From: Paenibacillus sp. FSL H7-0357
Lineage (GTDB): Bacteria; Bacillota; Bacilli; Paenibacillales; Paenibacillaceae
Reading direction: 5' to 3'
DNA: 64,000 nucleotides
NCBI RefSeq assembly: GCF_000758525.1
Contig: NZ_CP009241.1
Span: 4,030,001-4,094,000, forward strand
This document shows positions 23,920-33,778 of the stretch, piece by piece. Every line of letters starts with the position of its first letter. Within the stretch, counting starts at the first letter, position 1. The notes below the pieces were generated by a model. The model saw nothing but the letters and a program-made list of their open reading frames with translations. It did not search any database and was not told where the DNA came from. Position numbers and translations under genes: made by a program.

Positions 23920-24079
23920 TTTCTTAAATCTTTCCTGTGTTAGTTTTCGGATATGTATTCTGTAATTTCAGACTTTAGAAGGATGTGCACGATGATGAGG
24001 TCAGTATAATTAGGAATTGAAAGGAGAGTCATTCGATTCATTAAGATAAGTACTTTAGACAAATTGGGGGTTGAAAAGA

Positions 24080-25330
24080 TTGAATAGGCACGAAAATAGC
24101 TCCAATGCACCAAGCCTGTTTCGCAATCGGTTCCTGCAGACGATTCTATTATCAAGTGTGCTCCTGCAGATCGGCATCTGGGTACGTAATTTCGCTATTC
24201 TCCTATACGTTGCAGATAGAACAAACAATGACCCCTATGCCATTTCGCTAATCAGCGTAGCTGAATTCGCGCCTATTTTTGTTTTTTCTTTCATCGGAGG
24301 TACTTTTGCCGACCGTTGGAGGCCGAAGCGAACGATGATCTGGTGCGATTTATTATCCGCGGTATCGGTATTCGTAGTACTTCTGACCATCCATTACGGC
24401 TCCTGGCACTCCGTCTACCTTGTCGCCTTCATCTCAGCTATTCTTTCGCAGTTCTCGCAGCCTTCAAGCATGCGATTGTTTAAGTATCATGTGCGGGAAG
24501 AACAGCTGCAGCAAGGAATGGCTTTATTCCAATCGCTGATGGCTATCTTCATGGTGCTTGGCCCTATGCTTGGCACCTTCGTTTACAGCAAGTTTGGTCT
24601 TGAAACCTCGATCGCTGTAATGGGCGTGGTATTTCTGCTTTCTGCACTCGTCCTTATTCGGCTGCCTGAGGATAATATGGAACCTCAGACAGCTGCTGTA
24701 AAAGGGCAGTTCCGAAAAGACTTCATAGAAGGCTTTCGTTATGTCTGGCAAAGCCAAGTGCTACGTATGCTTGGACTTGCGTTTATTCTTGCGGGACTCT
24801 CAGTTGGCATAGCCCAAGCTCTCAACCTGTTTATTGTAACGGAGCGGCTAGGCAAAAGTGAGGAATTCCTGCAATATCTGCTGATGGTGAATGGTGCAGC
24901 CATGCTGATCGGTGGCGGGATCGTAGCCGTATTCGCAAAGCGGGTTCCGCCGCAGCTTCTTCTAGCGATAGGGATGCTGGCAGGCGCGGTCTGTACAGTG
25001 ATTGTCGGGTATTCGACGAGCGTTCCGGTCACGCTGACTGTTCAATTTCTGAATGGGCTAGTTTTCCCTTGCATTCATATTGGGATTAGCACAATGATTC
25101 TGAAATGGTCACATGCTTCCATTGTCGGCCGGGTGAATGGGGTTCTGAATCCGATGTTCGTTGGGATGATGGTCGTTTCCATGTCTTTCGCTGGTGTGTT
25201 AAAAGATGCCTTCTCGCTGGGTACGATCTATAGCGGAGCAGGATTATTATTTCTTCTTGGCGCACTGGTCATGTTGCCGATCATGAACCAAAAAGCACCG
25301 GATCACGCACATACCGCACAAAAGACATAA
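24080..25330 (+). CDS. MFS transporter (MFS_3, MefA/EntS-like)
   Basis: A 416-residue transporter of about 12 membrane segments. The preferred start is TTG at 24080, nine bases after GGGGG; a TTG at 24071 directly abuts that site. Residues 15-60 (FLQTILLSSVLLQIGIWVRN) and the motif A GGTFADRWRPKRTMIWCDLL are typical of the MFS_3 branch with macrolide exporters and enterobactin exporter EntS. The middle loop and the QPSSMRLFKYHVREEQLQQG region are also characteristic. The substrate is unknown. It follows another exporter gene but with a 160-base gap, and its strong bidirectional terminator lies 23 bases downstream. Confidence 0.88.
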   Translation: MNRHENSSNAPSLFRNRFLQTILLSSVLLQIGIWVRNFAILLYVADRTNNDPYAISLISVAEFAPIFVFSFIGGTFADRWRPKRTMIWCDLLSAVSVFVVLLTIHYGSWHSVYLVAFISAILSQFSQPSSMRLFKYHVREEQLQQGMALFQSLMAIFMVLGPMLGTFVYSKFGLETSIAVMGVVFLLSALVLIRLPEDNMEPQTAAVKGQFRKDFIEGFRYVWQSQVLRMLGLAFILAGLSVGIAQALNLFIVTERLGKSEEFLQYLLMVNGAAMLIGGGIVAVFAKRVPPQLLLAIGMLAGAVCTVIVGYSTSVPVTLTVQFLNGLVFPCIHIGISTMILKWSHASIVGRVNGVLNPMFVGMMVVSMSFAGVLKDAFSLGTIYSGAGLLFLLGALVMLPIMNQKAPDHAHTAQKT

Positions 25331-25353
25331 TATCGAGACCTCTATAAGGTTGA

Positions 25354-25399
25354 AATGAAAAAGAACCGGCCATCAAAAAGTGGCCGGTTCTTTTTCATT
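25354..25399. terminator. Bidirectional intrinsic terminator
   Basis: A perfect 19-base-pair stem (25354-25372 with 25381-25399) with an eight-base loop carries A-rich 5' and T-rich 3' flanks, ending the MFS gene. It also lies downstream of the convergent germination operon, whose last gene ends at 25527. Confidence 0.9.
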
Positions 25400-25526
25400 C
25401 CATGGTGGTTAACCTTCAGGGAGTACCGGTAAGAATCGGGATAGTTGTTCTGCTGGATCCTATAACCACGATCCGCAGCCGTTTTAAGCTCGGCCATCTG
25501 ACTGGCCAGGCGGTGCCCAGTGTGAC

Positions 25527-26654
25527 TTACCCTTTGGATTCTGTTCTTTTCTTTGACCATAGTTTTCGTATCACATGAATACAGAGCAGCAGTAAAGGCA
25601 AAAGAAGCCCTATAGATAACGTATAAGATAACCATACTGTCCCATCCCACGTTTGTTGGTAAGGGACATTCGGATATATGACTACCGACATGACAACCAA
25701 GATCATTCCGAGTGGTGAAACTAGAGGCTGATAATCTTCTAAATTAAAAACCTGAGCTATGGCCAACACAATTACGTATATGTATATAGTGGCCCTAAAA
25801 TAGAGCGAAATAAACCACATGATGGCCATGATGGCTTCAATGCGCTGCAGAAAATTGCCGATATTGATTTTCTGGGCTAACGAATAGCTTGGAAATAAAC
25901 TTTTTGCCGTTAAATCAGGTCCTAAAACCAAAATCGACAATGCAACAATCAGGATCATCATCAGCCCGCCAAACATGCTTCCGCTGAAAAAAGCTTTACG
26001 GGCGTTATCGATACGATTCACAGCCGGAAAAATCATTAACAAAACGATATGGGGTAGAAACAAAACACTGATAAAGGATAGTGCAGCAGGCCAGATCGGT
26101 CCTAATCCTGCCTCCAACACGGGCTCGACATTTTCCAGTTTGATCTCGGGTGCAATTAAAATAACTAAAGAAATATAAAGAAGGATAAATAAGGGGAACA
26201 ATAGTTCAGCAGAACGGGCAAATGTTTCAATTCCAAGCCGTGCCCCCATGACTATAATGACCGCAAAAAGAATATTTACGGATTGAGCCGGCGTTTCCGG
26301 CATGATTTGGGTAGTTAGAAAATTTCCTACATCATACAACGCTGAGGCAGGACCACTCAAGAAAAGAGTAACGATAAATAGAAGAGAAATGGTTTTGCCC
26401 AACCATTTTCCGAGAAGGGCTTCAATGATCTCAACCAATGTCATCCGTGGATAAAGGGTCGCTATTGTGTTGTAAATCCATACGAGGAAAAAACCGGAGC
26501 CCACGCCAACGAACGCGGCGATCCACGCATCCTGTTTGGCTAGGAAGGCCATACCTGAGGGAATGACCAGGATTGCGCTTCCGATTGTAAATAAAGTCGT
26601 TAAGACCATAAATTGACGTCCGGAGATTTTGACTTGCTTTAACACATCTTTCAC
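25527..26654 (-). CDS. Spore germination receptor subunit B (GerAB/GerKB-like permease)
   Basis: A 375-residue inner-membrane protein of about ten segments, belonging to the amino-acid-permease-like GerAB family, which senses nutrient germinants. The start at 26654 (MKDVLKQVKISGRQFMVLTT) follows CGAGGTGAAAG. Landmarks include ISGRQFMVLTTLFTIGSAIL and the Pro-rich loop region IYPNVPYQQTW near the C-terminus. It is the last gene of the operon A-C-D-B and lies seven bases after the small D-type gene. It acts in the spore inner membrane with subunits A and C. The germinant cannot be predicted. Confidence 0.94.
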   Translation of the reverse strand: MKDVLKQVKISGRQFMVLTTLFTIGSAILVIPSGMAFLAKQDAWIAAFVGVGSGFFLVWIYNTIATLYPRMTLVEIIEALLGKWLGKTISLLFIVTLFLSGPASALYDVGNFLTTQIMPETPAQSVNILFAVIIVMGARLGIETFARSAELLFPLFILLYISLVILIAPEIKLENVEPVLEAGLGPIWPAALSFISVLFLPHIVLLMIFPAVNRIDNARKAFFSGSMFGGLMMILIVALSILVLGPDLTAKSLFPSYSLAQKINIGNFLQRIEAIMAIMWFISLYFRATIYIYVIVLAIAQVFNLEDYQPLVSPLGMILVVMSVVIYPNVPYQQTWDGTVWLSYTLSIGLLLPLLLLCIHVIRKLWSKKRTESKG

Positions 26655-26661
26655 CTCGTTT

Positions 26662-26913
26662 TTATGTTATTAGACCGATATGGGTTAGAAAATCAGTGAA
26701 TGGTTTATACACAAATGTAATCCAATCCAAAGGGGTGGGAATAGCCCATTGCAATGCCTCGGCGCTGCTGATTCCCACCCCAAGGAGTAGCAGAAGGGAA
26801 AACACCCATAGCTCCTTTTTCAACCTTTTTCTCAACATGTAAGGGACTTCGAGAATCATGATCGCAGCAGCGGACAGGATTATTCCCAGTATGACCGCCA
26901 TCTGGGTTAGCAT
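26662..26913 (-). CDS. Small two-helix membrane protein of the germination operon (D-subunit-like)
   Basis: An 83-residue protein with two hydrophobic segments (about 4-26 and 35-52) and a tail PFTDFLTHIGLIT. The start at 26913 follows AAGAAAGGTGATTAACG. Small two-TM proteins encoded in or next to ger operons (GerKD- and GerUD-type) are known to modulate receptor function, and this gene's size, topology and place between C and B subunit genes fit. Sequence identity to a named D protein could not be checked. Confidence 0.75.
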   Translation of the reverse strand: MLTQMAVILGIILSAAAIMILEVPYMLRKRLKKELWVFSLLLLLGVGISSAEALQWAIPTPLDWITFVYKPFTDFLTHIGLIT

Positions 26914-26959
26914 CGTTAATCACCTTCTTTCGCATGGTAATATGATACCTATTGGTAGC

Positions 26960-28165
26960 CTACTTCTTCATTTCATTCAGGAATGAGCTTCCAGTCGTAC
27001 CTAAGCGTCGAATCTTGAAATCGACTTTGATGTTCACCGGTAGTTCTGCAAAGTACTCATTATCCCAATTTTGTTTCAGTGACTTCCAGGCTCTCGGGTT
27101 ACTGCGGTGAATGGCTTCACCGAATCCGAAAATGTCAGCTTTGTACGATTTTTGTGCCTTCTTGATCGCAGACTCCATAACTCCTGCTATCTTTTCTTCA
27201 CTTTTCTTCTGTAGATCATAAATCGTGTTCGTCTTAGTCAGATCCAGTTCGCTACACTCAACTTCCCCCACGTTGGCTTCAATCTTGAGGTGAATATTGA
27301 TCCGGGGCTCACCCCTATAAATGTACCCTTTCATGGAGGCATGGGTCCGGATGATTTCCATTACGACTTTGCCACCTTTGGGACAGGTTACAAAGCCAAC
27401 AGAGCTTTTCACTTTGCTGAGGATGAAATTGTAACCCTTGCTTTCACTTTCATTTAACCAGCCAATCAATCTATCTTTTTTAAATACAGCAAGCCCAGAA
27501 TACTGTAGGCGAGTATGGGGGGATATCATTTCGACATTTTTTTTTGTTTCTCCAGATTCTTGATCTCCAACGATCTGAAGTCCAGTCAAGATGGGCTGCT
27601 TTCCTTCACTTGTGAGATCGGCTATAAATTGATCTAAGGTTACCGTAGCACTGGGGGACCAGCTTTTTTCCGACGATTCCAGGGATGAGAACAGCTTGTC
27701 GGCAGGAATAGGATCCAAGGGCGTCATGATTTTGAGCGTATCCTCCGCACTTGAGCGTTTCGTTACTACAAGGTAAAAATCGGAGCGAAATTCATGGTCC
27801 CTGGACAGGAAGTCCAGGGCTTTTGCTATTCCTTCCGTGGCCATCGACTCGCCGATCACGCATATGCGAAGGTGGGAAAAATAGATTTTTCTAGGACTTA
27901 GTGTTGTTAGTTTTCGGACCGCTTCAAATAGGGTATCGGCTTCCGATGTATACAACGTGGCGGGGGCCCGCCCGCCCACCCCTTTCTTGGTAGATACTTC
28001 TCCAGGATCTACGACTTGGACAGAAACACGGAATTGATCTCCTTGCTTATCTATTCCCATACCGACGGCGATTGCAAGCTCATTTAACTCTTTGCGGTTC
28101 CAACAGCCAGTCAGAAGCGTGCCAAGTGTAAGAATTAGAAATAGAAAGGAAGTTTTCCGTTTCAT
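26960..28165 (-). CDS. Spore germination receptor lipoprotein C (Ger(x)C)
   Basis: A 401-residue lipoprotein. The signal MKRKTSFLFLILTLGTLLTG is followed by lipobox Cys21 and the family hallmark CWNRKELNELAIAVGMGID. The middle holds LDFLSRDHEFRSDFYLVVTK (Ger(x)C domain) and the end has the conserved DIFGFGEAIHRSNPRAWKSL, then NWDNEYFAELPVNIKVDFKI. It is anchored on the outer face of the spore inner membrane. It lies 15 bases after the A-subunit gene and 46 bases before the D-like gene, on one transcript. Confidence 0.95.
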   Translation of the reverse strand: MKRKTSFLFLILTLGTLLTGCWNRKELNELAIAVGMGIDKQGDQFRVSVQVVDPGEVSTKKGVGGRAPATLYTSEADTLFEAVRKLTTLSPRKIYFSHLRICVIGESMATEGIAKALDFLSRDHEFRSDFYLVVTKRSSAEDTLKIMTPLDPIPADKLFSSLESSEKSWSPSATVTLDQFIADLTSEGKQPILTGLQIVGDQESGETKKNVEMISPHTRLQYSGLAVFKKDRLIGWLNESESKGYNFILSKVKSSVGFVTCPKGGKVVMEIIRTHASMKGYIYRGEPRINIHLKIEANVGEVECSELDLTKTNTIYDLQKKSEEKIAGVMESAIKKAQKSYKADIFGFGEAIHRSNPRAWKSLKQNWDNEYFAELPVNIKVDFKIRRLGTTGSSFLNEMKK

Positions 28166-28180
28166 GCTTGTCCACTCCTT

Positions 28181-29788
28181 TCAATCCGTATCTGTCTCCT
28201 CTGGTTTATTTCCGTGATTTTCGGGGTGAAGCGATTCGCGATTCACGTTCTTCTGATTAAGTAGTCGGGGACGAGAGACCATCAACCAGTGCGGAAGCCG
28301 TATGAGCGTATCCTTGGTGTCTGCCGGGATTAGGGGCGCAAGCGGACTCATATACGGAACGCCGAAAGAACGAAGGCTGCACAGATGCAGAATGAGGGCA
28401 ATGCCTCCGACGATGATCCCGTACAGCCCAAATGAAGCGGCTAGTCCCATCAAAGGGAACCGCAGCATACGAAAAGCGATGGACATATTATAGGCAGGGA
28501 GAACAAAGCTGGAAATCGCGGTAATAGATACGACAATAACCATTGCTGCAGATATGATGCCCGCCTCGACGGCTGCTTGCCCGATGACGAGTGTGCCTAC
28601 GATAGAGACGGCTGCTCCGATGTACTTCGGCATGCGAACGCCAGCTTCCCGCAATATTTCAAAAGTCAATTCCATCATGAGTGCTTCGATAAAGGCGGGG
28701 AAGGGAACAGCCTCCCGCTGTGCTGCCAGACCGATCAGCAGTGAGGTCGGCAGCATTTCCTGATGGAACGTAGTGATGGCAATATATAAGGACGGACCGA
28801 GCAGGGAGATAAAAACCCCGGTGTAACGAAGAATCCGGATAAAGCTGCTGATGTCCGCACGCTGATAATAATCCTCCGCTGCATGCAGGAAGGAAACAAA
28901 CAACGCGGGTACGATAAGCACAAACGGGGTTCCATCCACCAGGATAGCGATTTTTCCTTCCAACAGTTCGGCGGCGATGACGTCTGGACGTTCGGAGTTG
29001 TACACTGTTGGGAAAGGGGTGAAAGTTTTGTCCTGGATAAATTCCTCGATATACCCGCCTTCGAGAATACCGTCTACATCAATGCGATTCAACCGCTCAT
29101 GCACTTCCTCGACCAATTTATGGTTCGCGATCCCATTGATATACATGAGAGCGACATCGGTCTTAGTCACACGACCGATTTGTTTCGTTTCCAGCCATAG
29201 ATTCGGATCTTTAATCTTGCGCCGGATTAAGGCCGTATTCGTGCCCAGTGTTTCCGAAAATCCTTCCCGTGGTCCACGGACGACATTTTCTGAGGCTGGT
29301 TCGGTGACACCGCGATCCTTCCATCCTCCTGCGCTGACCACTATTCCCTTCGTCTCACCGTCAATCAGGATGATTGCATCCCCGGACAACAGCGCGTTAT
29401 ATAAAGTTTCAAAGTCGGTAATATCCCGGATGTCACCGATGGTCAGAGTGTAATCTTTCAAAATCTGCAAGACATTGGAGGAAATTTGAATCCTGCGGTT
29501 CACGTCCTCAGACAGGCTGCTATCGAGCATCATCGATTTCATGATAAAGTCGGATACTATATTTTTATCCACTAAACCGTCGGTATAGAGGATCGCGATG
29601 GTTTGGCTCCCGTCCTTGCCAATGCGAACTTCTCTGATGATAATGTCGGTGCTGTTACCGACGGTTTGTCTGATCTGCTGAAGGTTTTGTCCAAGACATG
29701 CACTGATCGGTTCCTCTGAATGTGCAGGTTGACTCTCGCTGTGCTGGACCTGGGGCTTTTTAACTTTGTTTCTTTTACGAAAACGCAT
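28181..29788 (-). CDS. Spore germination receptor subunit A (GerAA/GerKA-like)
   Basis: A 535-residue protein starting MRFRKRNKVKKPQVQHSESQ at 29788, after AGGGAGAACGTTC; a longer reading to 30004 has no support and would exceed family length. The basic hydrophilic N-domain (to about residue 310) contains the family blocks GDIRDITDFETLYNALLSGD and VRGPREGFSETLGTNTALIR, then RRKIKDPNLW. The C-terminal half has about five membrane segments (from the PALFVSFLHAAEDYYQR region) with PFPAFIEALMMELTFEILRE. It forms the receptor with C and B. A CATACTG sequence about 45 bases upstream is reminiscent of a sigma-G -10 element, but the -35 match is poor. Confidence 0.95.
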   Translation of the reverse strand: MRFRKRNKVKKPQVQHSESQPAHSEEPISACLGQNLQQIRQTVGNSTDIIIREVRIGKDGSQTIAILYTDGLVDKNIVSDFIMKSMMLDSSLSEDVNRRIQISSNVLQILKDYTLTIGDIRDITDFETLYNALLSGDAIILIDGETKGIVVSAGGWKDRGVTEPASENVVRGPREGFSETLGTNTALIRRKIKDPNLWLETKQIGRVTKTDVALMYINGIANHKLVEEVHERLNRIDVDGILEGGYIEEFIQDKTFTPFPTVYNSERPDVIAAELLEGKIAILVDGTPFVLIVPALFVSFLHAAEDYYQRADISSFIRILRYTGVFISLLGPSLYIAITTFHQEMLPTSLLIGLAAQREAVPFPAFIEALMMELTFEILREAGVRMPKYIGAAVSIVGTLVIGQAAVEAGIISAAMVIVVSITAISSFVLPAYNMSIAFRMLRFPLMGLAASFGLYGIIVGGIALILHLCSLRSFGVPYMSPLAPLIPADTKDTLIRLPHWLMVSRPRLLNQKNVNRESLHPENHGNKPEETDTD

Positions 29789-29920
29789 GAACGTTCTCCC
29801 TCTCCTTAAGGATTCTTTTAATCCAGTATGGGCCCAGAGGTCTCTTGATAAACTTATTGCTGGAATTATCATATAAAACCATTTATTTTTGCTTTTTTGT
29901 GGATGATACGAACATGTAGT

Positions 29921-30061
29921 TGGGGAATTGTCAGAAGTGAAGGTACCTCCATTATAAGGGATCAGTATGGACCCGGGGGGGGGCCTAGTATTTTTATTGA
30001 ACACCCTGACTGCACCTTTATTGAATATGTAGAACCTGAAGGACCATTAAGGATTCGATAA
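29921..30061 (+). pseudogene. Possible C-terminal remnant of a VOC/glyoxalase-family protein
   Basis: A plus-strand frame ending TAA at 30059-30061 reads WGIVRSEGTSIIRDQYGPGG, then PSIFIEHPDCTFIEYVEPEG. The S-I-F-I-x-x-P-D-x-x-x-I-E-Y-V pattern is that of the last strand and metal-ligand Glu of VOC proteins. It has no start or ribosome site and lies upstream of, and opposite to, the GerAA gene, so it is a leftover 3' end. A run of nine G sits inside it. The match is by eye only. Confidence 0.45.
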
Positions 30062-30115
30062 AATAACAGCCTGCTTTCAGTGAGTCGCCATCACCGAAAT
30101 CAGGCTGTTATTTTA
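30060..30115 (+). terminator. Intrinsic terminator
   Basis: AAATAACAGCCTG (30061-30073) pairs with CAGGCTGTTATTT (30101-30113); a TTTC/GAAA pair extends the stem inside. T-rich flanks exist on both strands. It ends the VOC-like remnant and, in the other direction, could stop transcripts from the minus strand. The following bases to 30292 hold no supported gene. Confidence 0.8.
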
Positions 30116-30292
30116 ATGTAACGAAACAGAAGATAAGCTTGTTCCAGAGCTTTCTGTGCCTGTACCATCTCCGTATGATGACCTCTTCAATATGTTTTCC
30201 CATATAGCAGTCCTGAGCAGGGGACTTATGGAAATTGAAGAGATCTCCTAAAACTGCAGCTTCCACGGCTCTGGATTTGTTGTTCCAAAACT

Positions 30293-32343
30293 CTATTTCT
30301 TCATACTAATCTGAAAAACATCTCCTGCCTCGCCGCCGAAAACAATCATCCCGCCTTTTGGGAGGGCGACTGGCTTATCTTTATTAAAGATAGAGGAGAA
30401 CACAAGCATTCCTTTCTCATCGTAAACGACGTATCCTCCGGTTGCCGGAGCATCAACGCTCATCGTTTTAGCAGCCGAATTGTCACCGATTTTGAACCAT
30501 ACAGCATGACCGTTATCCTCAATCGTGCAGATCGACGTTTTTCCGCCGTAGATCGGATTAACAGCATCCTCACTTAGATAAGACTGCCCATCTATTGTCA
30601 AATACTCCTTGTTGTTCACGGTATGGAAGCTCAAATTGAAGGCATCCCTTCCGTTCATAACCGGAATTTCAACGGCATTTACAGCTGTATGCTCATCAAC
30701 AATTTTAGTACCTGATGCATAGCCGTTTTCACTATCCACAGCTATATTTTTGACTAAGATAGCAGGGGAGAGATAGAATAGCGAATTGATCTTTTCTCCC
30801 AACTCATAGTAATTTTTACCGTTTCTTTTTTCCCATGCGGCTTTGGTTGCCTGCTGCAGAGGATTGGCATCAAGCTTCTGATATTCATAAGTGACCATAA
30901 TCGTTTGCCCGATTCCAGGAATATCCACATATGAATCAAGCTTAATATAGGTATTTCCATTCGATTGTTTGTCAAAGCTTATCGTCACATTGCCATCGTT
31001 GTTTTTGAATTGTCCTTTGCCTGTATACACATAGGTTTGTGGCGGGATAATCCCCCGACCAGAGCGGAAAGCTTCATCTCTCCGTTCTTAATCTCCACAT
31101 CGATCGTTGTGCCAACTGCGCCGTATAATCCAGAATAAGCGAGCTGCTCTTCCGGCATGTTGACCTTCACGGATGGTTCAAAGGTTCGATCCGGCAAAAC
31201 CTCTTTGATCTTGCCTTTGTCCTGCAAATATTCCAGTAGAACGTTAGATGCAAAAATACTATTGTAGATCGAACTCCCTCCTGATGACAGGACAGCGATT
31301 GAAATATTATGCTCAGGCAATGAAGTTAAGGCAGCATGATACACAATGGTATCCCCGCCTTTGGATAAGGCCTTGATGCCGTAATCATCAAACGGAGCCA
31401 AGCTGACAGCATCCCAGCCTAAACCATAGTTATAAATGTTTGTCTCCTCAGGTACCCACACGCCATTTCTATATTCAGGATTTTGCATCGCGGTGGATGA
31501 CTTCTCTGATAAAATATTCGTCCGATTACCGATCAATAAATCCCCGAAAATTGTAAGCTCTTCAGCAGTGGAGTAGAGTCCGCCTGCACCAATGACGTTG
31601 GCATTCTCAACTGGCAAAGCCTGTTCCATTGTAGGGTAATAGGTTTTCGCCAGTTTTTCTCTGTCAAAAACACTAAGCGGCGTTTTGGTGGAGATTAATT
31701 TCAGCGGCTGGATAACCTTTTGATCCAGAAATTCGGTATAGCTTAAGCCGCTTACTCGTTCCACGAGGATTTCCAGCAGCTGAAATCCATCGTTACAATA
31801 CACCGAATATTCGCCCGGGTTGGACTTTAAACGCTCAGATTGAAGCCTCAGCAATAACTCATCATGACTGCGGGTATCATTGTCATCGAACAGCATGCTA
31901 TTTGCATAATGAGTTCCGTAAAGCCCCGACGAATGATTCATAAGCATGCGTGGTGTAATTTTCTTATATCTTTCATCGGCCATGGTAAAATCCTTGATAT
32001 ACGTGACAAGCGGTTGATCGATATCGATTTTGCCCACATCAGCCAGCATCATCGCTGCAGCCGTTACATGCATTTTGCTGACGGAGCCGATACCGAACAT
32101 CGTGTCCTTCGTAATTGGAGCGTTAGTGGCTTTATTGTGGACACCCGCGCTGTCCGATAATACAATCGAGCCCGAATCCATAATGGCGTACTGCAAGCCG
32201 GTTACCCCATAGTCGGACACTATTTTTGCTGCCAGGTTTTGAGCCTTCTCCTGTACGGTTTCCTTGCTGATTTGTGCTGAAGCCGAACTCATGGGTATGA
32301 CCACAAGCATAGCTGCCATTACTACAGCAATGATTTTCTTCAT
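30293..32343 (-). pseudogene. Secreted serine hydrolase, beta-lactamase/PBP4* family, split by a frameshift
   Basis: The first frame (32343 to 30985) has a signal peptide (residues 1-23, ending ASA), the catalytic SVSK tetrad Ser87-Lys90, the YCN motif (Tyr182-Asn184) and the KGG triad (in LSKGGDTIVYHA): a complete class-C-like transpeptidase or esterase domain. At the C-run 31052-31056 the frame breaks; the next frame (about 31045 to 30293) continues the beta-rich C-terminal region seen in long members of this family (VYTGKGQFKNNDGNVTISFD onward, ending FQISMKK). One extra G in the sense-strand G5 tract would join both into a protein of about 680 residues. The catalytic half may still be made as a truncated 452-residue product. 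It could also be a sequencing error. It lies downstream of the AgrC/LytTR-type pair. Confidence 0.85.
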
Positions 32344-32449
32344 GCTAACTTCCTCCTTAGGTTCCTTTACCGGAATTCACCGGGGTTTAATGGTCTGTAT
32401 TCAGCATACAAGAGAGGAGGCTGGTATATGCAAAAACACCCCGAAACGC

Positions 32450-32489
32450 TAAAAAACAATCCCTAAACAACAGCTTGTTTAGGGATTGT
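32450..32489 (-). terminator. Rho-independent terminator of the LytTR two-component operon
   Basis: A perfect 15-base-pair stem (32456-32470 with 32475-32489, arms ACAATCCCTAAACAA and its complement) with a four-base loop. On the minus strand it runs into six T. It directly follows the histidine kinase gene. Confidence 0.92.
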
Positions 32490-32493
32490 CCGT

Positions 32494-33777
32494 TCAAAAG
32501 GGCAGCATGACCATATTATGAAAGGTTTTTTGCTTGGTTTCAATAGTCATATGTCCGCCGTATTTATCACAGAGTCTGGCGATATTCGTGAGCCCGATGC
32601 CATGATTCTCCGGGTTAGGCTTTTGGCTGCGCAAAGGAACGACTTCATTATCCATATGGTTAAGAATGTGTATGAACAGTGCGGATTCATGGGAAAATAT
32701 CTTGATCACGACGTAGCGGTCCTCCGCGATTTTCACATGCTTGGAAGCTTCAATCGCATTATCCAGCATATTTCCGAGTACGACACATAAGTCATAGCGA
32801 TCTATCAATATCTCAGGAGAATACAAGTTCAGCTTCGTATCTATCCGAATGCCATTCGCTTGTCCGATGTTAAGCGTGTTAGTAACGAGGGCGTCTATCA
32901 CCAAATGGCCTGTATTTACCCGCTGATAAGCGCCTTCGACTTTATTTAACGTCGTTCGGATATGCTCTAATGCTGCCGCTGGCTCATTTCGCTTAATACA
33001 CTCCTCGATATAGAGAAACTGCTGGTTCGTGTCGTGAATTATTCTTTTGATCGATTTAAAGCTGTGCACAGTCTTTTCATAATTTGCATCCTGGTAGTCC
33101 ATCTGCTGCTGCAGCTGGGCATTCTCATGCTTGAACTGGAATTTATCAATAATCGTATCAAAAATGTAGATAATCATCACGTTAATAAAAAGAAATCCAA
33201 TAGCAGAAAGGAAATAATGGATGTTCATCTCATTGTAATTCGTGAGCACATTCAGCTGGTAGATGCTGATGATAGGAACAAGTATAAATAATATATAGTA
33301 ACGATAATGCAAAGAGAAGCTTCTGCGTTTGGCAATCAGCCGGATAATCTGAATGACGGCAAACATAATCGTGAAGCTGAGCAGGGTGGCCTTGAATAAC
33401 AAGTTCTGATTCTGTTCATTTACTGGATCAAGACTGGTAAGGTCAACCGAATCCAACAGATAAAAAAAATAGATCGAAATAAAATTAACAATAGACATTA
33501 ACACACCATACAGCACAGTAAAAATGATCTTTGTTTTCAGTTCCACAGTATAGGCTAGCGCCAAACTAAAGATGACCACTAAAGCCAGGATCGAAGAAAT
33601 CACAAAGGAAACCGGAACGGAAATATAAACGTAACCAAGCACCCCGAAAATAATAAAGTAAATCCACCGCTTTTGCTTTTGGGCAGATTTGTCAAACACC
33701 GAGTTAAAGAAATAAATGATCTGAAGGCACATCACAACCTCAACACACAACCCAAACATCCAGTTGTTCGTAATCAT
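32494..33777 (-). CDS. GHKL-domain sensor histidine kinase (AgrC-like)
   Basis: A 427-residue membrane kinase. Six or so hydrophobic segments occupy residues 1-205, then a coiled linker (FKHENAQLQQQMDYQDANYE) leads to the phosphoacceptor helix (KRIIHDTNQQFLYIEECI, His of IIHD). The ATP-binding part has N-box LGNMLDNAIEASKH and G-box NHGIGLTNIARLCDKYGG, the short GHKL type paired with LytTR regulators and often peptide-sensing. The gene begins one base after the regulator's stop, so both are cotranscribed and probably co-translated. The signal is unknown; no pheromone precursor gene is seen nearby. Confidence 0.92.
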   Translation of the reverse strand: MITNNWMFGLCVEVVMCLQIIYFFNSVFDKSAQKQKRWIYFIIFGVLGYVYISVPVSFVISSILALVVIFSLALAYTVELKTKIIFTVLYGVLMSIVNFISIYFFYLLDSVDLTSLDPVNEQNQNLLFKATLLSFTIMFAVIQIIRLIAKRRSFSLHYRYYILFILVPIISIYQLNVLTNYNEMNIHYFLSAIGFLFINVMIIYIFDTIIDKFQFKHENAQLQQQMDYQDANYEKTVHSFKSIKRIIHDTNQQFLYIEECIKRNEPAAALEHIRTTLNKVEGAYQRVNTGHLVIDALVTNTLNIGQANGIRIDTKLNLYSPEILIDRYDLCVVLGNMLDNAIEASKHVKIAEDRYVVIKIFSHESALFIHILNHMDNEVVPLRSQKPNPENHGIGLTNIARLCDKYGGHMTIETKQKTFHNMVMLPF

Positions 33778-33778
33778 C

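Noticed and set aside
29789..30004. N-terminal extension of the GerA-type subunit A
   Set aside because: The extra 72 residues have no ribosome site, are unlike the family and overlap the VOC-like remnant; the start at 29788 gives the usual length.
30116..30292. Possible minus-strand coding debris after the serine hydrolase
   Set aside because: Two short frames give protein-like stretches (for example MVQAQKALEQAYLLFRYIK), but no family is recognisable and the gap is too short to judge.
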